Assembly (NCBI RefSeq): GCF_001011035.1
Contig: NZ_CP011492.1
Location: 5,191,001 to 5,255,000 of the forward strand
Source of the DNA: Streptomyces sp. CNQ-509
GTDB lineage: Bacteria > Actinomycetota > Actinomycetes > Streptomycetales > Streptomycetaceae
DNA: 64,000 bases
Reading direction: 5' to 3'
Shown: in pieces, positions 44,463 to 53,412 of the stretch
How the letters are laid out: every line of letters begins with the position of its first letter
Numbering within the stretch: the stretch's first letter is position 1
Made by a program: the position numbers and the translations under genes
The notes under the pieces: generated by a model
The model's database searches: none
Told to the model about the DNA's origin: nothing
The model's input: the letters and a program-made list of their open reading frames with translations, nothing else

Positions 44463-45674
44463 CTACGACACCGGGCCGACGGTGACACCGAACTCCCCGT
44501 CGGCGACCCGGGCGCGCAACTCCTGGCCCGCGCTCACCTCGTCCGCCGCGCGCACCGCCGCGCCGTCCTGCCGCTGGAGCACCGCATAGCCGCGCTTCAG
44601 CGTGGAGGCGGGGGAGAGGGCGACGACCCGGGCGCGGGTGTGCTCCAACTCGGAGTCGGCGCGGTCCAGCAGATGCGCCAGCGTGCGCCGGCCGCGCGCG
44701 AGCACCGCGTCCACGACCTCCGCGCGCTCGTCCACGATCGCGTACGGCTCGGCCATCGCGGGCCGGCTCAGCCACGCCGCCAGCCCGCGCTCCTCGCGGT
44801 CCAGCACCCCCGTCAGCACGCGCAGCGCGCGCAGCCGGAGCTGCTCTATCCGCACGCGCTCCTCGCCCACGTCCGGCACGGCGTCCTTCGCGGCGTGCGT
44901 GGGCGTACGGGAGCGGAGATCCGCCACATAGTCCAGCAGGGGGTTGTCCGGCTCGTGGCCGATGGCCGAGACCACCGGCGTACGGCACGCGGCCACGGCC
45001 CGTACGAGCTGCTCGTCCGAGAACGGCAGCAGGTCCTCCACGCTGCCGCCGCCCCGCGCGACGATGATGACGTCCACCTCCGGCAGGCCGTCCAGCTCCT
45101 GCACCGCCTTGACGATCTGGGGCACCGCGTGGACCCCCTGCACCGCCACCGGCCGCACCTCGAACCGCACGGCCGGCCACCGGTGTCGCGCCGTCTCCAG
45201 CACGTCCCGCTCCGCCGCCGACGCCCGTCCCGTCACCAGGCCGATGCGGCGCGGCAGGAACGGCAGCGGCTTCTTGCGCTCCGGCGCGAAGAGCCCTTCG
45301 GCGGCCAGCGCCTTCTTCAACCGCTCCAGCCGCACGAGCAGTTCGCCGACGCCCACCGGGCGGATCTCGGCGGCGCGCAGCGAGAGCTGCCCGCTCGGCG
45401 CGTACCAGAGCGGCTTGGCGAAGACGACGACCCGCGCGCCTTCCTGTATGACATCGGCCACTTTGTCGAACACGTCGCGGAAGCACGTCACCGTCAGGGA
45501 GACCTCCTGCGCCGGGTCGCGCAGCGTCATGAAGACCACGCCCGCGCCCGGCCGCCGCGACAACTGGGTGATCTGCCCCTCCACCCACAGCGAGCCGAGC
45601 CGGTCGATCCAGCCGCCGATCTTCCGCGAGACGAGCCCGACGGGCATGGGCGTCTCGGCCGTGTTCACCGCCAT
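44463..45674 (-). CDS. xseA: Exodeoxyribonuclease VII large subunit
   Basis: This 403-residue protein has an N-terminal OB domain (WVEGQITQLSRRPGAGVVFMTLRD) and the XseA catalytic domain with LVTGRASAAERDVL, VDVIIVARGGGSVEDLLPFSDE and SAIGHEPDNPLLDYVADLRSRTPTHAA (in two parts). It degrades single-stranded DNA from both ends in repair. The start is the ATG at 45674, 107 bases from the divergent ispH. The C-terminus ends with the family sequence RGYAVLQ...ADGEFGVTV. Confidence 0.95.
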   Translation of the reverse strand: MAVNTAETPMPVGLVSRKIGGWIDRLGSLWVEGQITQLSRRPGAGVVFMTLRDPAQEVSLTVTCFRDVFDKVADVIQEGARVVVFAKPLWYAPSGQLSLRAAEIRPVGVGELLVRLERLKKALAAEGLFAPERKKPLPFLPRRIGLVTGRASAAERDVLETARHRWPAVRFEVRPVAVQGVHAVPQIVKAVQELDGLPEVDVIIVARGGGSVEDLLPFSDEQLVRAVAACRTPVVSAIGHEPDNPLLDYVADLRSRTPTHAAKDAVPDVGEERVRIEQLRLRALRVLTGVLDREERGLAAWLSRPAMAEPYAIVDERAEVVDAVLARGRRTLAHLLDRADSELEHTRARVVALSPASTLKRGYAVLQRQDGAAVRAADEVSAGQELRARVADGEFGVTVGPVS

Positions 45675-45780
45675 GCGCCCGAGCCTAACGGCGGGGTACG
45701 ACACCCGGGCGGCACCGGCGGAGAGGGTCGCAGGTCGTGCACCCTCGAATCGGGGCGGTGGTGTTCCGTACGATGGCCGT

Positions 45781-46782
45781 ATGACTGCTTCGAGCACGCC
45801 GCAGCCCGCCCGTCGCGTCCTACTCGCCGCTCCCCGGGGCTACTGCGCCGGGGTGGACCGGGCGGTGATCGCGGTCGAGCAGGCCCTTGAACAATACGGC
45901 GCTCCGGTGTACGTACGGCACGAGATCGTGCACAACAAGTACGTCGTCAAGACGCTGGAGCGCAAGGGCGCGATCTTCGTCGAGGAGACGGCCGAGGTGC
46001 CGCCGGGCAACATCGTGATCTTCTCCGCGCACGGCGTCGCCCCCACCGTCCACGACGAGGCGAAGGAAGGCCGGCTCGCCACGATCGACGCCACCTGCCC
46101 GCTGGTCACCAAGGTGCACAAGGAGGCCGTCCGGTTCGCCAAGGACGACTTCGACATCCTGCTCATCGGCCACGAGGGCCACGAGGAGGTCATCGGCACG
46201 TCCGGCGAGGCGCCGGAGCACATCCAGCTCGTCGACGGGCCCGAGGGCGCCGACCAGATCGAGGTGCGCGACCCCGACAAGGTCGTCTGGCTGTCGCAGA
46301 CCACGCTGTCGGTGGACGAGACGATGGAGACGGTCGACCGGCTCAAGGGCCGCTTCCCGAACCTGCTGGACCCGCCGAGCGACGACATCTGCTACGCCAC
46401 GCAGAACCGCCAGGTCGCGGTGAAGCAGGTGGGCGCGGAGTCGGACCTCGTCATCGTCGTCGGCTCGCAGAACTCGTCGAACTCGCTGCGGCTGGTCGAG
46501 GTCGCCGTCGACGCCGGCGCGAAGGCGTCGTATCTGGTCGACGGGGCCGAGGAGATCGACGAGGCGTGGCTCGACGGCGTGACGACCGTGGGCGTGACGT
46601 CGGGTGCGTCGGTGCCGGAGGTCCTGGTCGACGGCGTGCTGGAGTGGCTCGCCGAGCGGGGCTACGTGGACGTGGACCTCGTCCAGCCGGTGGACGAGCG
46701 GATCACCTTCTCCCTGCCGAAGGAGCTCCGCCGCGACCTGCGCGCCGAGGCGGCTGCGCTGGGCGGCGGCGCGGCGGACTGA
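45781..46782 (+). CDS. ispH: 4-hydroxy-3-methylbut-2-enyl diphosphate reductase
   Basis: This 333-residue [4Fe-4S] enzyme catalyses the last step of the MEP pathway, making IPP and DMAPP. The cluster Cys are in APRGYCAGVDRAV (C22), IDATCPLVTKVH and DDICYATQNRQ. The conserved HEGHEEVIGTSG and SQNSSNSLRLVEVA segments are present. It starts at the ATG at 45781. Its last 80 bases overlap the convergent DUF6542 gene. Confidence 0.96.
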   Translation: MTASSTPQPARRVLLAAPRGYCAGVDRAVIAVEQALEQYGAPVYVRHEIVHNKYVVKTLERKGAIFVEETAEVPPGNIVIFSAHGVAPTVHDEAKEGRLATIDATCPLVTKVHKEAVRFAKDDFDILLIGHEGHEEVIGTSGEAPEHIQLVDGPEGADQIEVRDPDKVVWLSQTTLSVDETMETVDRLKGRFPNLLDPPSDDICYATQNRQVAVKQVGAESDLVIVVGSQNSSNSLRLVEVAVDAGAKASYLVDGAEEIDEAWLDGVTTVGVTSGASVPEVLVDGVLEWLAERGYVDVDLVQPVDERITFSLPKELRRDLRAEAAALGGGAAD

Positions 46783-47422
46783 CCGCCGCGGCCTGGTCCG
46801 GGGCCCGCCGCTGCGGCTTCGCCCGCCGGCGCGCCCCGGAGGACGGCCGGGCCTGCGGCTCCCCGCCCCCGCCGGGGCCGCGCCGTACGGTGAGCATGGC
46901 GAAGTGCCGCAGCAGCGCGACGACGGCGGCGAGCAGCGTACCCCCGTAGAGCCACGGCGCCTCCAGGGCCAGGGTCGTACCGGCGGCCATCACGTGCGCG
47001 GAGATCCCGCCCGAGCCCTCGCCGACGGCCAGCGTCCCGGCGGCGAAGGCGATCGGCATGGCGATCGGGGCGGCGATGACGTCCGCGGGCCGGATCCACA
47101 GTGCGCAGCACACGGACAGCACCAGGAACACCACCCCGAAGAACACCGGCGCGGTCCCCATCACCACCTGCACGAACGCCCCCGTGCCCAGCATCACCGA
47201 CGCCGCCAGCAACCCTCCGCCGGCCGCCGTCAGCCGCGGCCCAGCGGGGCGCAGCAGCGTCCGCAGCACGGGCGGCACGGGCCGCCGCGCCGCGGCCCGG
47301 TACACCACGGCGCTCTCCTCCGGCCCGGACCCCCCGGCGGGGTCGGGCTCGCGGGCCGGTCGCGGGACGTGAACCTGCCGTCGCCCTCCGTCAGGATCTG
47401 TATTCGTACGGTGATGCTGCAT
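46703..47422 (-). CDS. DUF6542-type membrane protein
   Basis: This 239-residue protein has a basic N-terminus (about 1-60), four or five membrane helices (about 62-185, with LTAAGGGLLAASVMLGTGAF and VFFGVVFLVLSVCCALWIRPADV) and an Arg/Pro-rich tail of about 55 residues. This pattern fits the DUF6542 group found next to ispH in Streptomyces. The tail is encoded opposite the last 80 bases of ispH, so the two genes overlap tail to tail. The function is unknown. Confidence 0.75.
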   Translation of the reverse strand: MQHHRTNTDPDGGRRQVHVPRPAREPDPAGGSGPEESAVVYRAAARRPVPPVLRTLLRPAGPRLTAAGGGLLAASVMLGTGAFVQVVMGTAPVFFGVVFLVLSVCCALWIRPADVIAAPIAMPIAFAAGTLAVGEGSGGISAHVMAAGTTLALEAPWLYGGTLLAAVVALLRHFAMLTVRRGPGGGGEPQARPSSGARRRAKPQRRAPDQAAAVSPPRRRPAQPPRRAGRGGAPSAGRR

Positions 47423-47593
47423 CGCTCCACGTTAGGCCCCGCGGCAGGTGAAACCCGGGGAGGGGCACAGAATGCGCTCATTCGGAGTGCCGGAGTCCCA
47501 CAGGACGCACACACGGGGCCCGCGACACCACCCGTAGAATCACACCGGGCCCTGCCGCGCCCCTATCCCCGTACCTCGTAGGAAGTCGTTCAC

Positions 47594-48682
47594 GTGTCGC
47601 TCACGATCGGAATCGTCGGCCTGCCGAATGTCGGCAAGTCGACCCTCTTCAACGCCCTGACCAAGAACGAGGTGCTGGCGGCCAACTACCCGTTCGCCAC
47701 CATCGAGCCCAACGTCGGCGTCGTCGGCGTCCCGGACCCCCGCCTCACCACCCTGGCGGGCATCTTCGACTCCCAGCGCATCCTCCCGGCGACGGTCGAC
47801 TTCGTCGACATCGCCGGCATCGTGCGCGGCGCGAGCGAGGGCGAGGGCCTGGGCAACAAGTTCCTGGCGAACATCCGCGAGTCCGACGCGATCTGCCAGG
47901 TCATCCGCGCCTTCCGGGACGAGAACGTGGTCCACGTCGACGGCAAGGTCTCGCCGAAGAACGACATCGAGACCATCAACACCGAGCTGATCCTCGCCGA
48001 CCTCCAGACCATCGAGAAGGTCCTCCCGCGGCTCCAGAAGGAATCCCGCATCAAGAAGGACCTGGCCCCCAAGCTCACCGCCATCGAGGAGGCCAAGACC
48101 ATCCTCGACACGGGCCAGACCCTCTTCGCCGCGGGCATCGCCCAGGGCACGGAGCGCGCCGAACTCCTCCACGACCTGCACCTGCTGACGGCGAAGCCGT
48201 TCCTCTACGTCTTCAACGTCGACGAGGACGAACTGGCCGACGACGCGTTCAAGGACGAACAGCGCGCCCTGGTCGCCCCGGCCGAGGCCATCTTCCTCAA
48301 CGCCAAGCTCGAATCCGAACTCGCCGAACTCGACGAGTCCGACGCTCTGGAACTCCTCCAGTCCGTAGGCCAGGAAGAACCGGGCCTGGTCACCCTGGCC
48401 CGCGTCGGCTTCACCACCCTGGGCCTCCAGACCTACCTGACCGCAGGCCCGAAGGAGGCCCGCGCCTGGACCATCAAGAAGGGCGCCACGGCCCCGGAGG
48501 CGGCGGGCGTGATCCACACGGACTTCCAGAAGGGCTTCATCAAGGCGGAGGTCATCTCCTTCGACGACCTGGTCACCACAGGCTCGGTCCCGGAAGCCCG
48601 CGCGGCGGGCAAGGCCCGCATGGAGGGCAAGGACTACGTGATGCGCGACGGCGACGTCGTGGAGTTCCGCTTCAACGTGTGA
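47594..48682 (+). CDS. ychF: YchF (Obg-like ATPase/GTPase)
   Basis: This 362-residue P-loop protein has G1 GLPNVGKSTLFN, the G2 and G3 regions (YPFATIEPNVGVV, VDFVDIAGIVRGAS), a coiled coil, and a C-terminal TGS domain ending VVEFRFNV. YchF/OLA1 proteins prefer ATP and act at the ribosome and in the oxidative-stress response. It starts at the GTG at 47594. The last 19 bases, including the stop, form part of a 30-base sequence repeated exactly at 61,355; the gene was left intact by integration there. Confidence 0.95.
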   Translation: MSLTIGIVGLPNVGKSTLFNALTKNEVLAANYPFATIEPNVGVVGVPDPRLTTLAGIFDSQRILPATVDFVDIAGIVRGASEGEGLGNKFLANIRESDAICQVIRAFRDENVVHVDGKVSPKNDIETINTELILADLQTIEKVLPRLQKESRIKKDLAPKLTAIEEAKTILDTGQTLFAAGIAQGTERAELLHDLHLLTAKPFLYVFNVDEDELADDAFKDEQRALVAPAEAIFLNAKLESELAELDESDALELLQSVGQEEPGLVTLARVGFTTLGLQTYLTAGPKEARAWTIKKGATAPEAAGVIHTDFQKGFIKAEVISFDDLVTTGSVPEARAAGKARMEGKDYVMRDGDVVEFRFNV

Positions 48683-48899
48683 ATCTTTCGAACAGGCCCT
48701 TCCGTCTTGCATTCATGCAGGTCGGATGGTGTTTCGTGTTCGAACGTGGTGGAATTCGACTGGAACGTGGGGTAGGGGTGTGCCGCGGGTGTGCGTGCGT
48801 CTTTGTGCAGGTGGGAAGCGTGTGTGACGGTTCTTGAATCCGGGTGAGGTTTACCGTGGCTGGATTTTGGCTGGATCTGACGGATACCCGTGGGGGTAT
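48664..48899. repeat. Left copy of a 236-base colinear att-region repeat
   Basis: This begins with the 30-base exact core, and continues with a 38-base identical block (48731-48768), an 11-base block (48802-48812), a 22-base motif (48856-48877) and the inverted repeat ATACCCGTGGGGGTAT (48884-48899). Spacing matches the right copy at 61355-61590 to within one base. The core is the attachment site, and the arm region probably holds integrase-binding sites. Confidence 0.85.
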
Positions 48900-48949
48900 A
48901 GAGGTTGGTCTGGGGTGGGGGCTTCCTCGGTGGTGTGGGCGAGGGGCGT

Positions 48950-49363
48950 TTACGGTCGGGTGCCGTCCATGAGCATGAGCGTGTTCTGGCCGGTGTGCCG
49001 GGCGATGGTCTCGAAGTCGCGGTCGCAGTGCAGCAAGGTGAGTGGGGACAGTTCGGCCACCGCCGCGACGAGGAGGTCGACCGGTCCGGCGCTGCGGTGT
49101 TCGCCGTGGTCGACGAGGAGGTGCTGGACCTGGCGGGCTCGCTGGAAGGCGTGGTCCGGGACTGGAACCCAGGCGTAGAACCCGCTCAGGTGCTGCTGCA
49201 TCTGTTTGTGGTGTGTGGAGGAGCGTGCGGAGCGGAGGATCTCGAGTTCCGTGATCTCGCACATGCCGACCAGTCCGGAGTCCAGTGCTTCTCCCCACCC
49301 CCAGGCGTCCGCGCCGTGCTGCAGGAAGCGTGCAACTGCCGAGGTGTCGGCCAGGTATTTCAC
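48950..49363 (-). CDS. vapC: VapC-type PIN-domain toxin
   Basis: This 137-residue PIN ribonuclease starts MKYLADTSAVARFLQ. The acidic metal-binding residues are Asp6, Glu in ITELEILRSAR, Asp in SAGPVDLLVAAVAE and Asp in LHCDRDFETIAR. VapC toxins cleave tRNA or rRNA and stop growth unless bound by VapB. It overlaps the vapB stop by 4 bases. It lies just inside the element's left end, where it could help keep the element in the population. Confidence 0.9.
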   Translation of the reverse strand: MKYLADTSAVARFLQHGADAWGWGEALDSGLVGMCEITELEILRSARSSTHHKQMQQHLSGFYAWVPVPDHAFQRARQVQHLLVDHGEHRSAGPVDLLVAAVAELSPLTLLHCDRDFETIARHTGQNTLMLMDGTRP

Positions 49364-49611
49364 GCAGCCTGTCCCTGCTTGCTGTCGTCAGTGGCGGGGC
49401 CGGGGCGGTAGGCGGTCTTGTCGGTCAGGGCGTCGAGGTCCAGGGCCTCGGCGGCGAGGCGTTCGGCTGCCATGCGGGCCTCGTGGCGCTTGACTCGGTC
49501 GCTGACCTCGCGAAGGGCGCGGTTGACGGTGTCCTTCTTGGTCTTGGTGCCGAACGCGTCCTGCGCTACGGCCAATGCGTCCTCGTCGATCTCGATCAAT
49601 GTCTTACCCAT
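49360..49611 (-). CDS. vapB: VapB-type antitoxin
   Basis: This 83-residue protein has an N-terminal ribbon-helix-helix DNA-binding part (MGKTLIEIDEDALAVAQDAFGTKTKKDTVNRAL) and a C-terminal helix that should wrap VapC. It neutralises the toxin and, with it, represses its own promoter. The stop overlaps the vapC start (ATGA). A perfect 9-bp inverted repeat lies 14 bases upstream of its ATG at 49611. Confidence 0.9.
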   Translation of the reverse strand: MGKTLIEIDEDALAVAQDAFGTKTKKDTVNRALREVSDRVKRHEARMAAERLAAEALDLDALTDKTAYRPGPATDDSKQGQAA

Positions 49612-49625
49612 GTGAAACTCCTCCC

Positions 49626-49653
49626 GTATATCTAAAATCTAGCATAGATATAC
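49626..49653. promoter_or_regulatory. VapBC operator/promoter
   Basis: GTATATCTA and TAGATATAC form a perfect 9-bp inverted repeat with a 10-base spacer, in one of the most AT-rich spots of the window. This fits the autoregulatory site bound by VapBC and may overlap a -10 box. Confidence 0.7.
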
Positions 49654-49867
49654 AGTGAGGGGTGGTCGTTGTCGACGGCCTCGGATTCTGCTGTCTTCAG
49701 CTGTCGTGCCGGGCGTCGGCTGACGGGCGCCCGGGTGGGATGGGGCGAAGCCCCCAACGGGTCGGAGTATCCCGGTGCTGGTTCCGTGCTGACTTGTTGC
49801 TTACGCAGTTTGCTCACGGAACTCCGGCACCTGCGCATGGGCATCTGCCGTGGCGAGGGCTGCGGTG

Positions 49868-50131
49868 ATGTTCCCTTGGGCCTCCGCGTCGGCGTCCTCG
49901 GAGGCGGTGTCCCGTAGCCGGTGGAGGGCCGGAACCGTGTCTGCCGCGTTGGGCCATAGCGTGGCCAGCCGGCTGCTGACTGTGGGGGAGGTCGCGGCGT
50001 GGCTCAGGGTCAGGCAGGCCACCGTCAGGAACAAGTACCGGCTGTGGGGCATCCCGCCCCAGAAGGTCGGACGCCTCCTGCGATTCCGCGCACGCGAGGT
50101 CAAGCGCTATCTCGACAAGCACTACGGCTGA
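49868..50131 (+). CDS. HTH excisionase-like protein
   Basis: This protein has about 87 residues from the ATG at 49868 (GAGGG upstream). The start is not certain because the frame is open further upstream and the first 30 residues are low-complexity. The C-terminal 52 residues are the recognised part: LLTVGEVAAWLRVRQATVRNKYRLWGIP, a MerR/HTH_17-type helix-turn-helix, ending FRAREVKRYLDKHYG. Such small proteins precede integrases in actinomycete elements and direct excision. It lies 39 bases before the integrase gene. Confidence 0.75.
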   Translation: MFPWASASASSEAVSRSRWRAGTVSAALGHSVASRLLTVGEVAAWLRVRQATVRNKYRLWGIPPQKVGRLLRFRAREVKRYLDKHYG

Positions 50132-50170
50132 CGCGAGCCCGCGCCGGCCCGCGAGGAGGATGCACGACCG

Positions 50171-51406
50171 GTGGCCACCGTCTACCAGCGCTGCAAGAGC
50201 GACAAACGCAACAGCAACTACCCCTGTACACGAGACCGCTGCGGGCACCCGTGGACCGTCCGCTACCGCGAGCCCGGCGTCTCGCGGGCCGAACGCCAGC
50301 CCAGCTTCGAGAAGAAGACCCAGGCCGAAGCCTTCGCCGCACGCCTGGAACGCGATAAGTACGAGGGCTACTACCTCGATCCCCAGCGCGGCGACATCCC
50401 CCTTGGCGAGTACGCCCCCGACTGGCTGGCCCGCCAGGTCATCACCGACGGCACCTGGCGCAACTACGAGAGCTTCCTGCGCATCCACCTCCTCCCTGCC
50501 CTGGGCAACAAGACCGTCATCGGCATCCAGACCCGGGACGTCGAGACCTTCGTGGCCGCCCTCAGCAAGAAACTCGCCCCGAGCACCGTCCGCGACCGCA
50601 TGAAGATGGTCACCAGCATCTTCAAGACCGCGATCAAGGAAAAGCGGCGCTCCGACGACCCCACCGACGGCATCAAGCTCCCGCGCGCCGGATCCCATGC
50701 GGTTGACGAGGACGAGATCCCCACCTTCTACGAGGTGGACCTCATCGCCAAGCAGATCTCACCCCACTACCGGCTCACGATCTACCTCCAGTCCGGTGCC
50801 GGGCTGCGGATCAGCGAGACCCTCGCGTTCTCCGCCGACTGCCACCGCGACGGCTTCCTCCGTATTCGACGCCAGATCAGCTCCAAGGCTCACCGTAAGG
50901 ACTGCGTCACCCGGTTCATCCCGCTCAAGCACCGCGCGGAGGGCGAGTACCGCGATATTCCCACTCCCGGCTTCCTCGCCGACGAGATCGAGATCCACCT
51001 ACGGCACTGGGGCACCAGGACCGCGGACAGCGTCGACGCCCTCCTCGCCCCACGGGAGCGCGGCAAGCGCACCATGCCCACCGCCGTCACCTACGGTTAC
51101 CACTGCCGCAAGGCACTCACGGACGCGGGCATCGTCAAGCCTGACGGCAGCCCGAAGTACACCCCCCACGGCCTGCGGCACTTCTTCGCCTCCACCGCCC
51201 TGGCCCACAGCATCCCGATCCACGAAGTGTCCCGTTGGCTCGGCCAGACATCGATCAAGGCCACCGTCGATGTGTACGGCCACCTCGTCCCCGCCTCCTG
51301 GGACCGCTGCCGAACGATCATGCACGACGCCCTGTGGCCGGACACCCGCGCGGCCGAGCCCAGGAGTGCAGGGCGGGTTCGTGCCCGGCCCGGGGATCCA
51401 TGGTGA
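50171..51406 (+). CDS. Tyrosine-type site-specific integrase
   Basis: This 411-residue recombinase starts at the GTG at 50171 behind GGAGG. The N-terminal arm-binding part contains a CTRDRCGHPWTVRYREPG zinc-like turn. The SAM-like core-binding domain covers about 70-165. The catalytic domain has R213 (GAGLRISE), H333 and R336 (PHGLRHFF), and nucleophile Y369 (VDVYGH). The usual second His (LGH) is Gln359 (WLGQTS). It probably catalyses integration at the ychF 3' end through the 30-base core. Confidence 0.93.
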   Translation: MATVYQRCKSDKRNSNYPCTRDRCGHPWTVRYREPGVSRAERQPSFEKKTQAEAFAARLERDKYEGYYLDPQRGDIPLGEYAPDWLARQVITDGTWRNYESFLRIHLLPALGNKTVIGIQTRDVETFVAALSKKLAPSTVRDRMKMVTSIFKTAIKEKRRSDDPTDGIKLPRAGSHAVDEDEIPTFYEVDLIAKQISPHYRLTIYLQSGAGLRISETLAFSADCHRDGFLRIRRQISSKAHRKDCVTRFIPLKHRAEGEYRDIPTPGFLADEIEIHLRHWGTRTADSVDALLAPRERGKRTMPTAVTYGYHCRKALTDAGIVKPDGSPKYTPHGLRHFFASTALAHSIPIHEVSRWLGQTSIKATVDVYGHLVPASWDRCRTIMHDALWPDTRAAEPRSAGRVRARPGDPW

Positions 51407-51414
51407 ACAGCGTC

Positions 51415-52487
51415 AATGGCCCGCCGTTTCCGGCGGCTGCAACACGATCGCCGCGACCACCACCCGCACCGGACTGCGCGTCGAGGCCATGCTCGACACC
51501 GGCTCCTACCCGACCGGCATCTCCATCACCCGCGACCAGCTGAAGGCCCTGCCGATCACGCCGCACGACCGGCACGGCCGATGGAACTACAGCATCGCCC
51601 CCACCGGCGCAGCCGCCCCCGTTCCCGGTGCCGACGACAGCGCCGCCGCCAGGCGGCAGACCCTGACCATGCTGGCCGACCCGCGCCTGACCGGCATGAC
51701 CGCCGGGGAACTGCGCGAACTGCACGCCCGCCTGGCACCCGCCCAGGCCGCGAGGGCCGAACAGCACCGCTACGTCCTGCGCGGCGGACGCCGCGTGGCC
51801 ACCACCGGCCGAAGCCGGGCCCTGCTCGGTGATCAGGACGAAGTCCTGATCACCGTCCTCTACCTGCGGCAGGTCTGCCCGCAGAAAGTGCTCTGCGACC
51901 TGCTCGGCATCAACCCGGTCACCATCGGCCAGGCCATCAAGGCCACCCGACAGCTCCTGGACGAACTCAAGATCACGATCACCCCCACCGTCGTGCGCTA
52001 CTTCACCCGGGCCCAGGACCTGCGTGACTGGCTCGATGGCGTCACCGATGTTCCGGCCACGATGACCTCCCCGCAACAACAGGCCCTGACCGACCCCCAC
52101 CTCACCGGCCTGGAACGCGAAGCACTCCACCAGCTCCTCGAGGAACTCATCGTCCCCTACGCCGCGGCCATCGAGCGGCGACGCCACCGACAGCGCGGAG
52201 GCAACCGCCGTCCCGGAACCCGCGGAGGCGTCTTCCGGCAGAAGATCACCGACGGAGACCGCATCCTCGCCACCCTCCTTCACCGCCGGCGTGTCTGCAC
52301 CCTCGACGCTCTCGCCGAGCTCTTCGGCGTCAGCCGCAGCACCCTGTGGAACGCGATCCGAGACGTCCAGCCCATCCTCGACGACCGCCGCATCGACATC
52401 GCCACCTCCCCACACCGATACGTCACCGCCCGCGAAGCACTCGATGCGGTCCGCGACGGCACCGACAACCACCAGGTTGTTTCTTGA
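51415..52487 (+). pseudogene. 5'-truncated ISAzo13-type transposase tail with duplicated HTH module
   Basis: The frame begins after the integrase stop with IAATTTRTGLRVEAMLDTG and HDRHGRWNYSIAP, the last 60 or so residues of ISAzo13 transposases; the catalytic part is missing. Without a stop it continues for 290 residues holding two copies of a module: a helical segment and a helix-turn-helix (LCDLLGINPVTIGQAI; LAELFGVSRSTLWNAI), then IT/IA...VRYFT or HRYVT. I do not know a named family for this tail. It could be an IS passenger. Confidence 0.65.
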
Positions 52488-52495
52488 CGGCTTCG

Positions 52496-53277
52496 GTGGA
52501 CGATGCAGGTCTGCACGATTGTGCGCGGCCAGACGGTCTCGACCGCATCGGGAAGGCCCTTGAGCCCGTCGCAGACGAGCATCAGCACGTCATCCAGGCC
52601 GCGGTTCTTCAGTTCGGTGAAGATCTGCAGCCAGAACTTCGCCCCTTCGCCGCCGTCACCGTCCCAGATGCCCAGGATGTCGCGGCAGCTGTCGGCGGTG
52701 ACGGCCATGACCACGTAGACCGGCCGGTTGGCGACCTGCCCGTCGCGGATCTTCACGTGGATGGCGTCCACGAACAGCACCGGGTAGACCGGGTCCAGGG
52801 ATCGGTTCTGCCACTCGGCCATGCCGTCCATCACGCTGTCGGTGATCGTGGTGATCGTCGACTTCGACACGCTCGCGCCGTACACCTCGGCCAGGTGCGC
52901 GGAGATCTCGCCGTGCGTGAGGCCCTGGCGGACAGCGACAGCACCATCTCGTCCACCCCGGTCAGCCGCCGCTGCCGCTTCTTCACGATCTGCGGCTCGA
53001 AGCTGCCCTCGACGTCCCGCGGGACGCTGATCTCGACCGGGCCGACGTCGGTGGTCACCGTCTTCGAGCGGCGGCCGTTGCGGGAGTTGCCGCCGTCCCG
53101 GCCGGCCGCGTCGTGCTTCTCGTAGCCGAGGTGGTCGGTCATCTCGCCGTCCAGGGCGGACTCGATGACCCGCTTGGTCAGCTGCTGCAGCAGCTCGCCC
53201 TCGCCGGTCAGCTGCAGCCCTCCGGCCCGGGCCCGGTCGACCAGCATCCCGACCAGCTGATCGTCCACGACCGGCAC
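52496..53277 (-). pseudogene. IS256-family transposase, frameshifted and 3'-truncated
   Basis: The start at GTG 53277 gives LLQQLTKRVIESALDGEMTDHLGY and SFEPQIVKKRQRRLTGVDEM, typical of IS256 Mutator-type transposases. A one-base loss near 52925 moves the frame; the second part reads AEWQNRSLDPVYPVLF with VDAIHVKIRDGQVANRP and ends at TCIVH (52496), losing the C-terminal third. It is inactive. No inverted repeat end was identified. Confidence 0.8.
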
Positions 53278-53412
53278 CGCGGCGCCATCCCGACTCCTCG
53301 TGACAGCACGGACACGACGCGCTCTATCTGCCACGAAAGCCCCGACACCATGCCGGACCAGCGACAACCCGGAGATCCCGTACGGAAAGACAACAGTTTC
53401 CTTCGCCCGACC

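Noticed and set aside
48664..48693. tRNA gene as integration target
   Set aside because: The core does not fold as a tRNA 3' half and has no T-loop. The target is the ychF coding end.
48672..49298. Minus-strand frame whose end resembles another frame at 61,363-61,662
   Set aside because: The shared C-terminal residues simply reflect the nucleotide att-arm repeat. Both frames have random composition and overlap better features.
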